Source of the DNA: Mansonella perstans | Taxonomy: Eukaryota > Nematoda > Chromadorea > Rhabditida > Onchocercidae | Reading direction: 5' to 3' | Length of the DNA: 64,000 nucleotides | NCBI GenBank assembly: GCA_037074765.1 | Contig: JBAMDO010000040.1 | Coordinates: 434,001-498,000 of the forward strand | In this document: positions 25,701 to 39,500 of the stretch, piece after piece | Position numbering within the stretch: the stretch's first letter is position 1 | Layout: each line of letters begins with the position of its first letter | Position numbers and translations under genes: made by a program | The notes under the pieces: generated by a model | The model's input: the letters and a program-made list of their open reading frames with translations, nothing else | What the model was told of the DNA's origin: nothing | Database searches by the model: none

Positions 25701-26990
25701 AAAAATCACGTAAAATTGTTTTTCCTTTTTTTAATTTAAGCTGTAAACTGATTCAAATAATCATCCGATATCTTCTTGGTTAGCATCGTAGCCTCTTTCA
25801 GGAGTTTTGTGTCCGATGAGATGTCTCATCAAGATACGGTAGTATTCTGCACTGAATGCCACACAATTTTAATAGTCGAAATTGGCAACTTTTGGCGTGA
25901 AATCTGTTTATTAACTTAGCAGCTTCTTTTGATGCCTAAAATAACCTGTCAGTTGTCAAGAAGGTAAAATCTGGCCAATCTGCATAGTGAAACTGATTAT
26001 ATTCGTTTCTTATAATCTGCGTGAGTTGGCTTTTCATATGCGGTAAAGAATGTTTTGGCTCCAGCTTAATTGCATCGACACGTCTTCGGGCATATCGAGG
26101 GTAATACTGGAATAGAAAATACGAATGCATCTTGGGTTCATTCATTATATTTATTGGCTGCTTAATAGATGTGTAATTACACATTCAGTTTTGGTAGTTT
26201 CTAACGAAAAAGAATTTAATTGAAAATGAGAGTGGTTGTAAAAAATGAAAAAGAGCAAAAAAATAAAATGCACACAAGGAAATGAGTAAAATAAGCCAAA
26301 ATTACTGATTTAATAAAGCCCAAGTCACTCATAAACTTCTGAAATCATTAATTTTGAATTTGACACAATTTCTTTCAATTCCTTGAAAATTATTCAATTA
26401 TCCTTTTAGAAAAGTTTTGCTGATTTAAATGCCAACCAGTATCATAGGATATCCGATGATTCCCTCATCGCTGCATATTTTCTGGTTAACAACGTCAGCG
26501 CAGTTAATTGCAGCCACTGTTACAACATTTATCCATGAACGTATGGAAGATGCAAATGCCAAATAAAACGGAGCAAAGGCACGACAGTGTCCACACCTTT
26601 TCATTATTAATATAAATTCTTTCAAAAATTTACAGATATCAATTTTTGTTTTGCTTTTAAGAAGTGATATTTTTTGAAGAAGCGCTTTTAAAAAATGAGT
26701 GTAAAGAATTTTGCGAAAAAACCAAATAGTGGTTTTATTATAAATGTGGCATTACTAAATTGGAGAGATATCTTGGAATATTACCAGTCAGCATAAAATT
26801 CAACTACAAAAGCGTGATCTTGCATGAATACAGTGTCGTAGAAAGTGGCAGCGTCAAGTTGCATCACTGGATCATAACCTGGCTGGTACAGAGTTGGATT
26901 GTTACCGATCGGTACATAATTCATATTCGAGACATAACCGCTCGTTTTTTCAGATATGAATACTATCAGTAGAATTATCAACGGAAACAT
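22766..26990 (-). CDS. QSOX: quiescin sulfhydryl oxidase, secreted form (605 aa)
   Basis: FAD-dependent oxidase that makes disulfides in secreted proteins and passes electrons to oxygen. Eleven exons close in phase: 26785-26990, 26437-26596, 25946-26106, 25456-25698, 25157-25216, 24969-25103, 24566-24710, 24421-24480, 23676-23819, 23329-23589, 22766-23008. It begins with a signal peptide (MFPLIILLIVFISEKTSG) and a thioredoxin domain with the redox motif WCGHCRAF; an intron splits the Trp codon of that motif. A second, redox-inactive Trx-like domain and a helical region follow, then the Erv domain: CGIWTTFHAITINAF, FFGCLDCRRHF (active CxxC), YLWRAHNIVNARL (FAD contact) and LCSACYSD (third CxxC). 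It ends soon after, with no transmembrane helix, so a Golgi-released or secreted enzyme is inferred. The ATG lies 16 bp after TTTTTGCAG, a likely trans-splice site. Confidence 0.96.
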
Positions 26991-29900
26991 TTTTATGAAA
27001 ATCTGCAAAAAGAATCAAAAAAAAATTTTTTATTTATAGAGGAGTGGGATAGATGATGATCGGATAAAAGGAATAATGAGAATAAAGTAGAATCACCATC
27101 ATCATCTTCAATATATCGATGACACAAGATATCAGTTGCACAGCAGAGAGAAATTAATCTCTTCCGGTAAACAAAGCTATGTCATCCTGGTACCATTCAT
27201 TTCTATCATCAAAAGATCGTACGAATTTAAACAAAAGTCGTCCTTTACATCATACATTCGAAAAAAAAGGAGAAAATTTCCACTTACTCGTCATTGAAAA
27301 AAAATGGAATGTTTACCAAAAAAAAAAAAATTTTTTTTCATAACAGTAAGTACAATATAATGAAGCGGAGAAGAAATCAATTATCCTAAAGATTAATGAT
27401 AGTAATTTGTTGACAACGTTTAGCAGGAATAAATAAAACAATGAAGTTCTCGTCAATATATAATAATTCTCTCTTGTCAACAAATTGCACAACTTGTTTT
27501 GGAAATAAAAAAAGATTTAACATACAGTTTTGAACGGAAGTGAAACTTGAATTTGCAATTTGTTACAAAGGATAATGTTTCGAGTTATGTTTAATATATG
27601 AGTTATACTGTAATTGAAAATATTAATTTTAAGTTTTGATTAATTACGAAATATTTAGTTATTGATGTCTATGGAAATACATTACCGTGAAAATACACTG
27701 TTAGTAGTTTGAGTCCTCAAGAAACGCTGGCAAATAATGCTCATATGGTTGAAATTAGGCAACACAGCGATGGAATAATTTGACAGCGAGCGTTTTAAAT
27801 ACTTATCAGAAAGTTAATGTTGAGTTAGACGGCACATCAAATGCGCCAAATTCGCAACTACTGTAAGACGTATTTCAGCAGACGACCTATTTATCATTAT
27901 GTGAATTCAATAAATCAACAAAGAAATGCTGCTCAAAATTCCGAATATTTCGTAAACTTTGTTTTCAAGAGTTAGTGATATGTTCATCTCTAGTCAATAT
28001 GTTCATCTCTATTCACGAAGAGAACTTCATCGAATGATAAATGAAGGATTTGTCATTGATGACGCTATAATATTGCTTCAGCTCCCTGAACAAAAAGCTT
28101 TGCCATAGGGAAATACGAAAAACAACCGTGTGTTCATTGAAAATAGGAAAATATGACAACAATAAACCGGGTTTTTGGTCATGAAAACAAACCACGAGCT
28201 ATAATTCATTTTAGATCTAACTTTTAGTAATCCTGAATAAGAGAATTAAATTTATCACATTCATTAAGAAAAAGAATTATTTAAAAATTGGAAAACTTAG
28301 TTGCAGATATTTTTCATGTAATATTCAACAAGACAAGGGAAACAAAGTTCTCTAAGTGGATCAGGCGAACTAAAATTAGTCGAGTTGATAAAGTAAGTTA
28401 TACACTGTGTTCATCAGCTTCATTCAAGGATATAAATTCGAACTATTTAAGAATAATTGAAATTTTTAAGAGTGAACGGAAGGAGAAAAAATGGATCTAA
28501 CAACTCAAAAAGATTGTGTGTTTCTCATAAATGAAGAAAGTTAAACTTTGTATAAGAAATAGAACAAGTGATATTTCTAACAGTTATAAGAACAACATGT
28601 CATTAAAATTACTTCTATTCGCCAATATCCATTCAATGTTGTTCGGGAGATGTTTTTTCATTTTGCGTTGTTTAAAGATATCAGTTGTGAGAATAACCTC
28701 TTGCTGATATCATGTGATGTGGTGATGCTGGAAAACATTCAATGATACAATTTTAAGATGCAACTGTTAGTGAAACAAAAAACTTTTTTTTCTACATTAA
28801 TGATTAGTTATCAAAGCCATATGTTCTCGAATCATACCAGGAAGTTCTCTTTTTTGTTTTGTTTTTTTTTTTTTTTTTCTTTTTGTCCTTTGCTATATCT
28901 TTTTTATATTTCTCCTGATTAAAACACAGCAAAAGACAAAAAATAATGAGTAAATTGAATAAATTATTCGAAAATTATTTCTATCATTTAACACTATTAT
29001 CTCTCAAAATTTAGTAAGATAGGAATCTGGCGAGGACCAGTGTTGAACCAATAGATCAACTGAACGAAATATCCGTTCCCATCTTGTAAACATTATAAGG
29101 ATTCAGCAGTGTTGCTACCACCAAGATTATATTAGGCTAATCAGGAAGCTAAACTATGATTTCTTGAGTATTGTGGATATTCTTATTCACTGATATAAAA
29201 TTTAAGAAATGGAACGAGACATGATGTTTTGTATTTCGCTTCCCGGTCATTACATTCATTTGAAAAACTCTGAAGAAATCGGAAATCAGAACGCAGTCCT
29301 GTACCTTAGAACTAGCTTCAGATCACTGGGAATACGGAATTTATAAAAATTCTCGACATATTATATTCATAAATCCTCTCTCACAACAAATCTTCATAGC
29401 TCTATGGCCAATTGACGTTTAGCAATTTGTAAATGCTTTTTTTTACAAGTTACAAAGTACAACAAAATCAAAATCATTTCTGGACAAACATATTTTTTTA
29501 TTGCGTTCAGAGCTTTTTTATGTTTGGTGTTACATCAAGATAGTTTCATAAATACTCTGGTAATACTAAATTTAAAAAACGTAACATCATTTCGGCACAA
29601 ATATTCGGAAGTTTGTTTACTTTAACTTTCTTCTGCTGATTCTAATTAACTGTTCTCGCAGCGTACAACTATATGATTCTTTTGTAAATCTGGTGAATAA
29701 CCGTCATCATCCCTAGCGATTTTTTTTAAATTTTACGATTTATATTGACCTTAGGCTAGAAACTGAAAATAAACGGAAGCTTAAAAAACTGTTGTTTTAT
29801 GCTGAGCTTAAATCTTTTTAGCTGGCCGCAAAAAGTAAGAAATTATTTCATTACCCCTTTAAATGAAAGCATAGAAATGAAGTTCTATAATTTTACGATA

Positions 29901-30669
29901 AGTTTATGCAGAAAAGAAAGGGGTGATAAGGTTATCAGCGAATATAGAAAAAGAAAAAACCGGTGAAAAAGATAACAGTTTTAACCAATGATTTATTGGT
30001 AATTTAGTTTAGCTAAATAGCTGTCACATTCTATCTCACTAATTGATTTTCATTTTAGGCGTTCTGCATTTTTTCTGTAAAATTCTTATTTCTTTCTCTC
30101 GATGTTTAAAAAAAAACTTGAGATTATGTATTAAGAAACTGCGTAAAAGTAAGCTCTGTTTCGTGAAGATTTCTTTCATTTATTCAGCTCTTTGAAGCAG
30201 CATTTCAGTAATATTTAATGAAATCTCCTTTAAAAATTTTTTTTTTGAAAATTGTAAAACTGATCCAGGTTGAAATCGTCGCTTGTTTAAACCAGCCTAA
30301 TCCGAATCTGATGAAAAATTCCTGTAATATTTTAGTTATAGAATACAAACAGAAAATCCAAAATTTTTTGCAGATTTAATGATCAAAGCACGTACCGTTA
30401 AAGGAAATTGAATCATTGCTAGTCTGTGCAGTTGCTTTTTGGATAATCTTATACGATCTAAACAAAGTGAACCTTACTAGTAATGCAATTTTACCTTCAT
30501 TAATTCTCACCGAAAACTTCAGACATTAAAAGAAGCAAGTAATCTACACATCGCGGAAGAATCGTATTTTCGTTAACGATATACGATAAAAGCCCAAATA
30601 ATTAATATAATTAATAGAGTACTGAATCTACGAATTATTTTCGCAGAGCGAATTTCATCTATTCTTCAC

Positions 30670-30840
30670 ATGAGAGAACTGGTTTTCGAAAAACTTGTCA
30701 GACAAAAGGGAAAGTTTGGCGATAAGTACAATATCATCCAATCGTTGACATATTTTGCTAAGCATAAGATTTTGAAAGAGAAATACCAATTGAATAAAAT
30801 GGTTTCGTTTGAAGATAATGATGATCTGAATATGAAATAG
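30670..30840 (+). CDS. possible small ORF, 56 aa, unknown
   Basis: ATG to TAG frame of 56 residues, very rich in Lys, Leu and Asp/Glu (MRELVFEKLVRQKGKFGDKY at the start, FEDNDDLNMK at the end). It looks more protein-like than its neighbours, but no family is recognised and there is no splice or promoter support. It may be chance or the remains of an exon. Confidence 0.15.
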   Translation: MRELVFEKLVRQKGKFGDKYNIIQSLTYFAKHKILKEKYQLNKMVSFEDNDDLNMK

Positions 30841-31689
30841 AAATATTACGTGTTAATTAAATAAATTTTTCCCAGTCATCATTTCTATTCTTTTTAAACC
30901 TAATATTATAATATACAAATTCATGATACAGGTTTCACAATACTATTGTAAATTAACGACTAAAATTCTGGATATCAATTAACTTTTTAACACAGCTTCT
31001 GGATCTAGACAAATCGTAACTCGAAAATTACCGGTAGCTTTTAGGAATGTAACTATTATTTCACTGCATGAACCAGCGGTTTTTTCAATATTTTCTCAGC
31101 ATCGTTCTTAATTTACAATTCGAAATGAAGTAGCAGCAATAAGATGCAGAATTATTTTCAGAAAATATTCAAATTATTAGCCTATATATGGTTTTTAGAT
31201 AATGAGTAAATTTTTTACTTTCCAAGTGTATGGTGGTGTTTGGTACGAAAAACAGAAAATACTAGTAATTTGCATCATTTCATTCCAAATCGTAACTTTA
31301 GGAACAAAAATCGACCCTGATGCTTTTTAGTGTTTATTAATCAAATACAAATGAAGGTAGCAAGAAGAATACATCAAAATAGGCAATTACAGCAATGTTT
31401 TAACATGAAGAATTGACACAGGAGATTCGGCTGATCTTAGTAATTTGCGCACATATCTAACTTTCTATATCCGGTCATTGGAAGATTCCTAGTATTTCAA
31501 TTTGCTTTCTATATTATCTTTCACCCATTACCGAAAACTTGAAGATTACGCTACGTTTAATTCACAGCTGCAACCTCCTCTCGCCATAGATTTGTAGCAG
31601 GTGATGGGGATATCTTGAATGGAATTAAAAGTTAAAAAGTAAAAGAAATCTTTTTCAGTCGACCTTTTTTGTTTTCATAGTGCATTTCA

Positions 31690-31850
31690 GAATATCCTGC
31701 TTTCCACCATTTCCTGTTTTACACTTTTTCCGTAGCGCGGAATCTCACTGATTATCATGTGATTTTTTCTGAAGTTCTGTGATTCTATTGTCAGATCTTG
31801 GAATATCCTGCTTTCCACCATTTCCGAATATCCTGCTTTCCACCATTTCC
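31690..31850. repeat. 25-bp repeat, three copies
   Basis: The 25-bp unit beginning GAATATCCTGCTTTCCACCA occurs at 31690-31714, 31801-31825 and 31826-31850; the last two are head to tail. They are followed by a degenerate TTATTATGTTCTT repeat to about 31910. Confidence 0.9.
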
Positions 31851-32094
31851 TTATTATGTTCTTTTTCAATTTCTTTATTATGTTCTTGAAATTATGTTAT
31901 TATGTTTCTTTCCAACAACGCAATGGATTTTGCGAAGGCTCGATAACTGTCGAAAATTGACAAAAACGTTACTTCTTGTATGTAACACCTGCAATCACGG
32001 TTAGGAATATAACACTGAAATCAGCGATTTCGTATCCATATCAATCAAAAACTATCTCTTCCACATTTAGAATGTTGAATGTTTGCTGTAGTTG

Positions 32095-32106
32095 CACACA
32101 CACACA

Positions 32107-32145
<39 letters not shown>
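32095..32145. repeat. (CA)n microsatellite
   Basis: About 25 CA units with one T interruption. Directly followed by CACGCTC-N7-GAGCGTG, a 7-bp perfect inverted repeat at about 32141-32161. Confidence 0.95.
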
Positions 32146-32148
<3 letters not shown>

Positions 32149-33550
32149 CACGTACCGAGCGTGAGGTCATACAGTGGCATGACAAACAGATCATATAACT
32201 TGGAAATAACCTCTTTCGCTGGAAAAAACAGCCTTTTTGGAAGACGCCGTAATACAAAAAAAAGAAACTGATGTCAATCGAATAAAGACCTGAAAGGTTT
32301 TCTTGATTTGGAGCAAAATGAAATTAGTGAAAAGTGAAACGGTCAAGAAGCTGTTAAGCTGGTATGCATTACCTCTGTTGAATGGCCCAAAAAAAAAATC
32401 TGCATGTTTTCAAAAAATTTTCCCAGTGTTTTCCTGAATAAGGCTATTAGATAGTGAATGAAAAAAAAATTGTGGTAGTTTGATTTCTGTTTTCCACAAA
32501 ACGAAAGTGCGGTTTTGAGCTTTCGTGTATGTCACTGTGCTGATATGAGAGTTTAATTTGAGAAGCTCCTAAAAGGACTGCACTGTAAAAGTATATATAT
32601 ATATATAATTTTATCAGTATAAATTTTATCAGTGAAGATTTAATCAGTATAAATAACTCTGCGGGCTTACATATATTTAGGAGAATGCGTGAGCCCCTTG
32701 TATGCCACACTACGAGATCACTATAATAACTTCGTATCATGGGTAACTTATTCCAAGAACAGAATTGTGGTAATTCAACGAAAAATTAGTACAATATGAC
32801 ACGTGGAGACGTGAATTCCCAAATAACCGTCATAAACTGGGAAGTAATTAAAATTAAGCCTGACAGAAGTGATACGATGTTCAATAACATAAAAGCATTA
32901 CCTGGTAAACTTGGTTCAAACAATGTAGGGGCACGCACAATTTACCTGAATTCCAAATTAGCTCAATATAAACGAACAAGTGCATGATACATTCTAGAAA
33001 GCTATAGGAAGCACGAAGCCAAGTGGAACATGACAAGCTTTTCTGGGCTTTCAGGTATCACACGTCTCTTCAGACTGTCCTGCCTGATCCAGTATTTTAC
33101 GGTTGGCCATTATTTCTAATTTTACTGCATGCTTGGACAGCTTAGCGGGAGCTGATGATATATGCATTGTAATGATTGTATTTTTGTTGTTTTGGTACTT
33201 TCTTTAGTTTTAGAAATGTTGTATGTACGTGCAACTTTTTGATTTGTCTAAGGAACCAGTATTGTGTAGCAGTGTATAGGATTACATTTAATGTGCAGAA
33301 ATGCTGTATATCTTAATGGTAGGACGGTTGCCGTAATCCAAATAGATATCTCGATTTGAAGTTTTCAGAAGTTAGGAGGAATTTGCAGTTTCTCATTATG
33401 ACCAGACTTGTAAAAAGGATTTAGCAACATATTTATGGATGAGTTGAGTTGTTTTGGAATGTTGAAATTCAGGTTGATTTGTTTCTCATTTTATGCTATC
33501 ATAAAATCTTACTGGAATAAAACGTTTATATTTTAGATTAACTTTTTTGT

Positions 33551-36500
33551 ATGGTGCAAAGCACCACAAAAAACATGGAAAAGCAAGCGAACAGAACAGA
33601 ACGTCTTGGTGCACTATTGTCGTCGCGCAATGCTTTGATACGACGTGAAGCTGCTCAAGCTCTTGGCCATTTCCCGCTCACAAATCCTTATGTTATTGAT
33701 ATTCTGAAGTATGATTTATGTATAATATTTTTAATCTTTGTATGAAATAGGTTAATTAGATTCAGCAATTTGTTCGATTATTGAATGTAATGTTGTTTCG
33801 TTTGGTATTTTCCAGATGTCATAGTTTGACATTGAAACATCAGAGACGATCCTGAAAGAATCATTTCGTTTACTGTAGCGGTTGTTGCATCATGATGAAG
33901 ATGTATGGAGAATAACTATGCTTTCTAGAGTAATTCAGTTTTTTGTTTTTTTCAAGAAATAATTTCCAAGCAAGTGCGTGGGATGCACGAGAGGCTGCAG
34001 TTGAGGCGTTCCGAGCTATTCTTAAAGCTATGCCTTCCAAAAATCAAGCTGTTTTACCGCGAATCGACAATGTTTCTCGACTGGATCTGAGAGATGCTGT
34101 ACGCACTTATCATCCGTTACTCAGGTAAATTAATAGTAGTAGTTTAAAGTGGTTTTGGTGATAGCAAACTGACGAAGTGAAAAGGGAAATACTTGGATTT
34201 GTGAATTCTCAGGTTTCAGCTGTGAAGCAGAATTGGTGACACGAATGGGTGTCTGTAGTTTCGGTGAACAACGAAAACTGGTCGATGAACAGCTTGATTT
34301 CCAATCTGTTGTTGGTATCTCATCTGGAACGTTTCTTTCGGAGGATGATTTCAGTTCGTCTGGAAATGTCAAGGAGACTATTCCAGAGAAAAAGGTTTGT
34401 CGGTTTTTTAATGTTGTTCATCAATAGTGTTAGCAGAATTATTAAATAAAATCACAATAAAACTTTACAATATTGGTGGAATCTTTGGTTGGGTACCAGT
34501 TGTTTTGACCTGAATGGCATAAATTTTATTTTAATAATCTGATTGTGGTTGTGCATTTTACTGATGATATGCATTTTGTAAAACTTTCTCTTTTGCATCT
34601 ACAATGAATTACAATATTCTTTTTAATCGAATTAGCTTTTCCTGCAAGCATCAACTTTGGCTGCAAGTACAAAATTCTCTTAGTCCATTTTTATATTTCA
34701 TACCGAATGAATTTAAGCACCTTATGCTGTACCGTTCTTCCCCAAACGTTAGCCGAACATCGCAGATAGTCCTTGCTAATATCGATACTTATGACACTGT
34801 TTCTGTAGAATTTTAATGTGTTACTCTTTTAAATTTTTTTAAAAATTATTTCAGTTAGATCTTGTTACTGCTGATACTATTGGCTGTGATGACAGTTTGG
34901 AAGAGCTAGATGCAGCAATACATTCAGTCTGTATCCAGTTGATGCATGATGTAGTTGATGTGAAATGGGAAATCCGGCATGGAGCTGCGCTGGCAATCGC
35001 TTGCATCTTAACAGTTGCCCCATCGCGGTGTGTTGGAGTATTGATATCGAGATTTCGAATCTTAAAAAAACATTTAATGAAGTCATTTAAGGATTAAATC
35101 GGAAATCTTTTTTCAAAAAATTCTAATCAGTGTTTTGAATATAAGGAGATTAAATTTTGAGGCTTTCTCCGTCACTGGTGGACTTTCTAGCAACTAGGCT
35201 TCTACAAGCTATTGCACTGGACAAGTTCATTGATTTTTCTTCTGGAAGGTTAGTAATTTACCTATTTTCGATCAACTGTTCTTGAATTACTGGCAACTGA
35301 AATTTAGCATTGCGTTTTCTGGGTTACACATGTTCCGAACTCCTGAAAAGAATTTTATAATTTTTTCATGAATAAAATTTTTTTTAGAACAGCAGTTGGT
35401 CCAGTTCGAGAGGCAATTGCGGAATGTATTGCGCGCCTGACAATGGTTTATCCATTTCCAAAATTTGTAGATATCATTTTTGGCCATATATATATGCTGC
35501 ATAAAATGACAGATGGTATTCAAGCTAATGATTTCGAATCTCATAAACGCGTGAGGTTTTCGTATGATTAGAAAGATTCTGCTGATAGATAATGGATAAT
35601 CAGTTATTATGATTTCACTCATAAATATTCCCAAAGGTCGCATAATTCTAGTGGTATATTGTTTCTTTATATATATATGATCTTCATGCCGGACAGTCCC
35701 AATTGAAGAATCAAAAGAAGTGTGTCTATAGACAAGATGGTCTCTAGAATGAATCTCAGGAGTAAATATATATACATATATATGCAAATTTATATATATT
35801 CTAGATGTTTTGATTAGGAAGTGAAGTAAAATAGACTTGCTATAGAAATTCTATTTGAATTGTGTCCACGTAATTTTGTCATTAAAAAAGGAACATTGTA
35901 AGTTTTAAGTTGATATAGCAACTGGTTTTAATCTGAATATTTTTAGACTTGGTTCCATCGTCAAGCGGCATTATTGATAATAAAGTATCACCTTGCCGGA
36001 CCATACTATGATGTTAAATTCAATGAAATCTTCAAATTATTGCTGTGTTCATTTGAGGATCCCCACGACGAGGTGTGATTGGGTTTCTAATGTCGTTTGT
36101 TTAAAATTATTAGTTTTCAGTGAGAAAGCTTTTGCTATTCTCATTAGTATAACTTATGATACTACTGTTTCTTATTAGGATCATAAGAATCAATGCCTTT
36201 GTTTTCTAATTGAGCGAAGCAAGAAAAAATTTCTTCTGATAAGCAGGCGTAGCAGAGTTACTGCGCTTTCTGTGAAGTTTTGTGAGTTATTTTTTTGCAT
36301 TCGGAAAGAGAAAGTTATTAATAAGTCATCTTATTCTGCTGTATCTATAATTTCATAAATTGGAACTTTAGGTATGTGCTTCAGCTTTATCTGCGATAAC
36401 AACTCTCTTCTGCAAAGATGATATAAAGCCTGAAGTATCGGAAATGATTTCACATGTGGAGCACGTTATTTATCGTTTCATCGATTCCACATGCAACATT

Positions 36501-39500
36501 ACGAGAAATCAGGCTAGTCTATTAAAATTCGAATACTTTTATGAAAAGCTCCATTTCATTTCGAGGAAATTGGCGGTTTCTTTTGAGATAAATAAGATGC
36601 ACTAAAAGATTGATGCTTAAATGATCGTTGTATAAAAACTTGATTGAAGGTTATTGTCAAGCTTTCTATGTTCTATGGGACTTCAGATATTTTTTACAGT
36701 TGTTGGATATTGATAGCGTGGCAGTTGATCTTTTGTCTTTGTTGGTTATCTGGTTACAAGGTGATTCTTCGCGAAAATTACCTTATCCTGTGTCGAGTAA
36801 CCTTTCTCGTCTTTTGGATCCACTACATATCACTTTATCGATTAAAGTAGTCAGTGTTTTTTCCGTATCATTCTCCAGACCATCGCCCTTAAAGGTTAAG
36901 CTTTATTTTTTGTCGAATTTTGAAGAACGTAGAAGTTTGGTAGTTATAAAACTTAGCCTCGAACCTACATTTTATAGATCCGTGTTTCCAATCTAGTATA
37001 AAAACAGTAGAATGGAATACTTCCTAGCAGGAACATATTTATTTAACTGATACATATCCTTCAACTATTATTTGATTAAAAGTGATATAGTTTAAACGTT
37101 TGCACTCATCACGCTGGTTGTAAACGTAAGCAAAGAATCAGACAGTGAAGTATATAAGTCGAATGAAAAGCTTTAAGATTATTGAGGCTATGCTCTTGAT
37201 TGAGATTTTAATACTCATACCAAATCAGGCCAAAATTATTAGAAATTCTTTCTAGGATGAACAGGAGTATGCGGAATTTGAAACGTGTGTAATGTCAGTG
37301 TTGGCGTCTTTATTTCGTGTCGTCCTTTTTGCTGCACCACAGGATACGGAGGATCTCATCGAAGCTTGTATATTATGCGTTCAGCGTATCGTCGAGTATT
37401 TTATATTTGCAAAGCATTTACCACAAGCTTTAGTTGAAACAATTGGTCGCTGGACTGCTTGTCTTCTTATTGATGCACGAAATGCAGAAATTGGTTTGTT
37501 GTTGCCTTATTGTTTACTACTCCTAATTAGCTTAATTTTTCACAAAAATACTGAATATTCTCTTTCAGATCTCGAAAAATGCAATGTGGGTTCCCGGGCT
37601 AGCCGGAATCCAACAGAATGCTTATGTGGTGATGAATTACGATCTTTGAGCGATATGATTCGTATTGACGTTGTCTTGGCTCGTAAACTACATGTGGCTC
37701 GTTTTCTAGCCCCTCTAATTTCAGCTATTTATAATTTTCCTTCAAAGGTGACTATTATTGATCATTTAATTCGTTTATTTGTCAGATTGATTGATCACTG
37801 CACCTAACTTCGCATTAAACGGATTAGTTTGCTGCCTACTGTCTATTTAGAAAACTGAACTTAATCATGTCTATAATCGAGAAACATGGTGTGTTGAATG
37901 ATTGGACATTGCATATGACCTGAATATTCTTGCAAGTAATATTAAAACTTAATTTTTTAAACCGGTTGCGATCTGCTATTAACTTTTATTATAAATTTTA
38001 GATAGGTGACCAGTTACTGAGTGAAGCAGTCCAACTGCTTATTACTCCGATGATGAAGTCTTTAGTAATCATGCATAGACTTGGCGGAGTACTGTTAAGT
38101 CATGCTTGGTTTACATATATCTGGTAAGTGTGCACTTCAATTAGTTTGGCCTTAACATCAAAATTATTGATTGCTTTCTCTCAGACTGTTTCGACAGCGT
38201 TATATTTGAAAAGTGAGACAGAAATAGAGTAATCGAGATGGACAGCAAACATTTTTTGCGCTATCACTTTCAAGTCTACATAATGGTCCGCGCTCGATAT
38301 ATTGGATATTCAAATTTGTTTAGGCTTTGATGCATATTGTAGGGCAACGTGATATCAATTTTTTCCTTGCTATTAGCAAACCTTTGCCACCAAATGCAAG
38401 TTGGAAAACATTCACTTAAAAATGAAATTGAAGTTCTACTAATAATTAGCCATACACATAGCAAATAAATAAATATTAATACTAGTAGCAATGGTATCAT
38501 TCTTTCAGGAGGTCGGGAATAACAATTGATATTCCTAGCTATGTAGCCGAAGTGCTGCACGGTTTAATTTTGTCACCAAATGCTGCTTATGATGACGAGA
38601 AGATGTTTTTTTTATATCTCGATAGTGCTTATAAAGATTTTGCGTCGTACTGTCGAAAGAAAGGAGTTAGTGCAACTGAAATATTCGATGTAGAAGAACA
38701 TGGCGATACTGTTGATAACAACGCAAGGTCTTTCTTAAAATCATTTTTTAATAAAATTCTATTGTTATAGATTATATTTGTCCAGGTCAGATTCTTGTGC
38801 TTCAGACGACTTTTGATTTTGTTAGGTTCTGCAACATGATGTGTTGTGTACCTAGTTTTTAATCAAAATTTATTGCCCTCAAGAGTTGATGTCCTTCAAT
38901 TTGTTGGTGCGTCTGGTCTTCCGGTTAGCTTTTTAACTTTTGTCGAACTTTACTGTTTTTCGATAATGAATTTTTATTTTCAGTGCACTTTACAATATTT
39001 GCTGCAACATTTTGAGAGAAGCAAACGACAGGGAAACATTGCGTTTAAGATATGAAAGTTTCAAGTATGCCGTCGCAACAGCCAAAGCAGTGATGACATC
39101 CAATATCTCGTAAGTTACTAATCTTTATGCGAAATGTTCCCGGCATGATCTAGGTTTTGATAGGATACTAGTAGTTTTCTTAGTTGAAAAAAAAATCCTT
39201 TTTTATCACATGACACATGAATTTCGATTATTTGGAAACTTCTTAGCATTGACCCAAGTTTATTAATACTCGCAGTAAATTGTCAGTTGTTTTAGACGTG
39301 TTAATGCAATGACTGTTTCCTCATTACTATTGATTTATCCGAGATCTTTGTTGGATTCTCCATCACTGAATCCTTTCGTAAAACCTCTCATGGAACTTAT
39401 TCGTTTTGAAGAAAACGTGACGTTTGCGCATTACGCTCTAAACTCGATACCGATTTTGTTTCGAATTGCTTCTGGTAAAAAATTTATCTCTGCTGATAAT

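Larger units (their letters stand above)
26991..33550. other. 6.5-kb gap between divergent QSOX and BTAF1
   Basis: Holds the promoters of both flanking genes near its two ends, with poly(A)/poly(T) runs (for example 28861-28880), a (CA)n microsatellite and a 25-bp repeat. Small open frames (28288-28500, 30670-30840, 32796-32987) have no recognisable homology. No tRNA, rRNA or transposon body was recognised. Confidence 0.5.

Noticed and set aside
35287..35787. 166-codon open frame on the minus strand
   Set aside because: It lies opposite BTAF1 exons and introns near the [15 protein letters not shown] exon, has no recognisable domain, and is explained as an antisense shadow.
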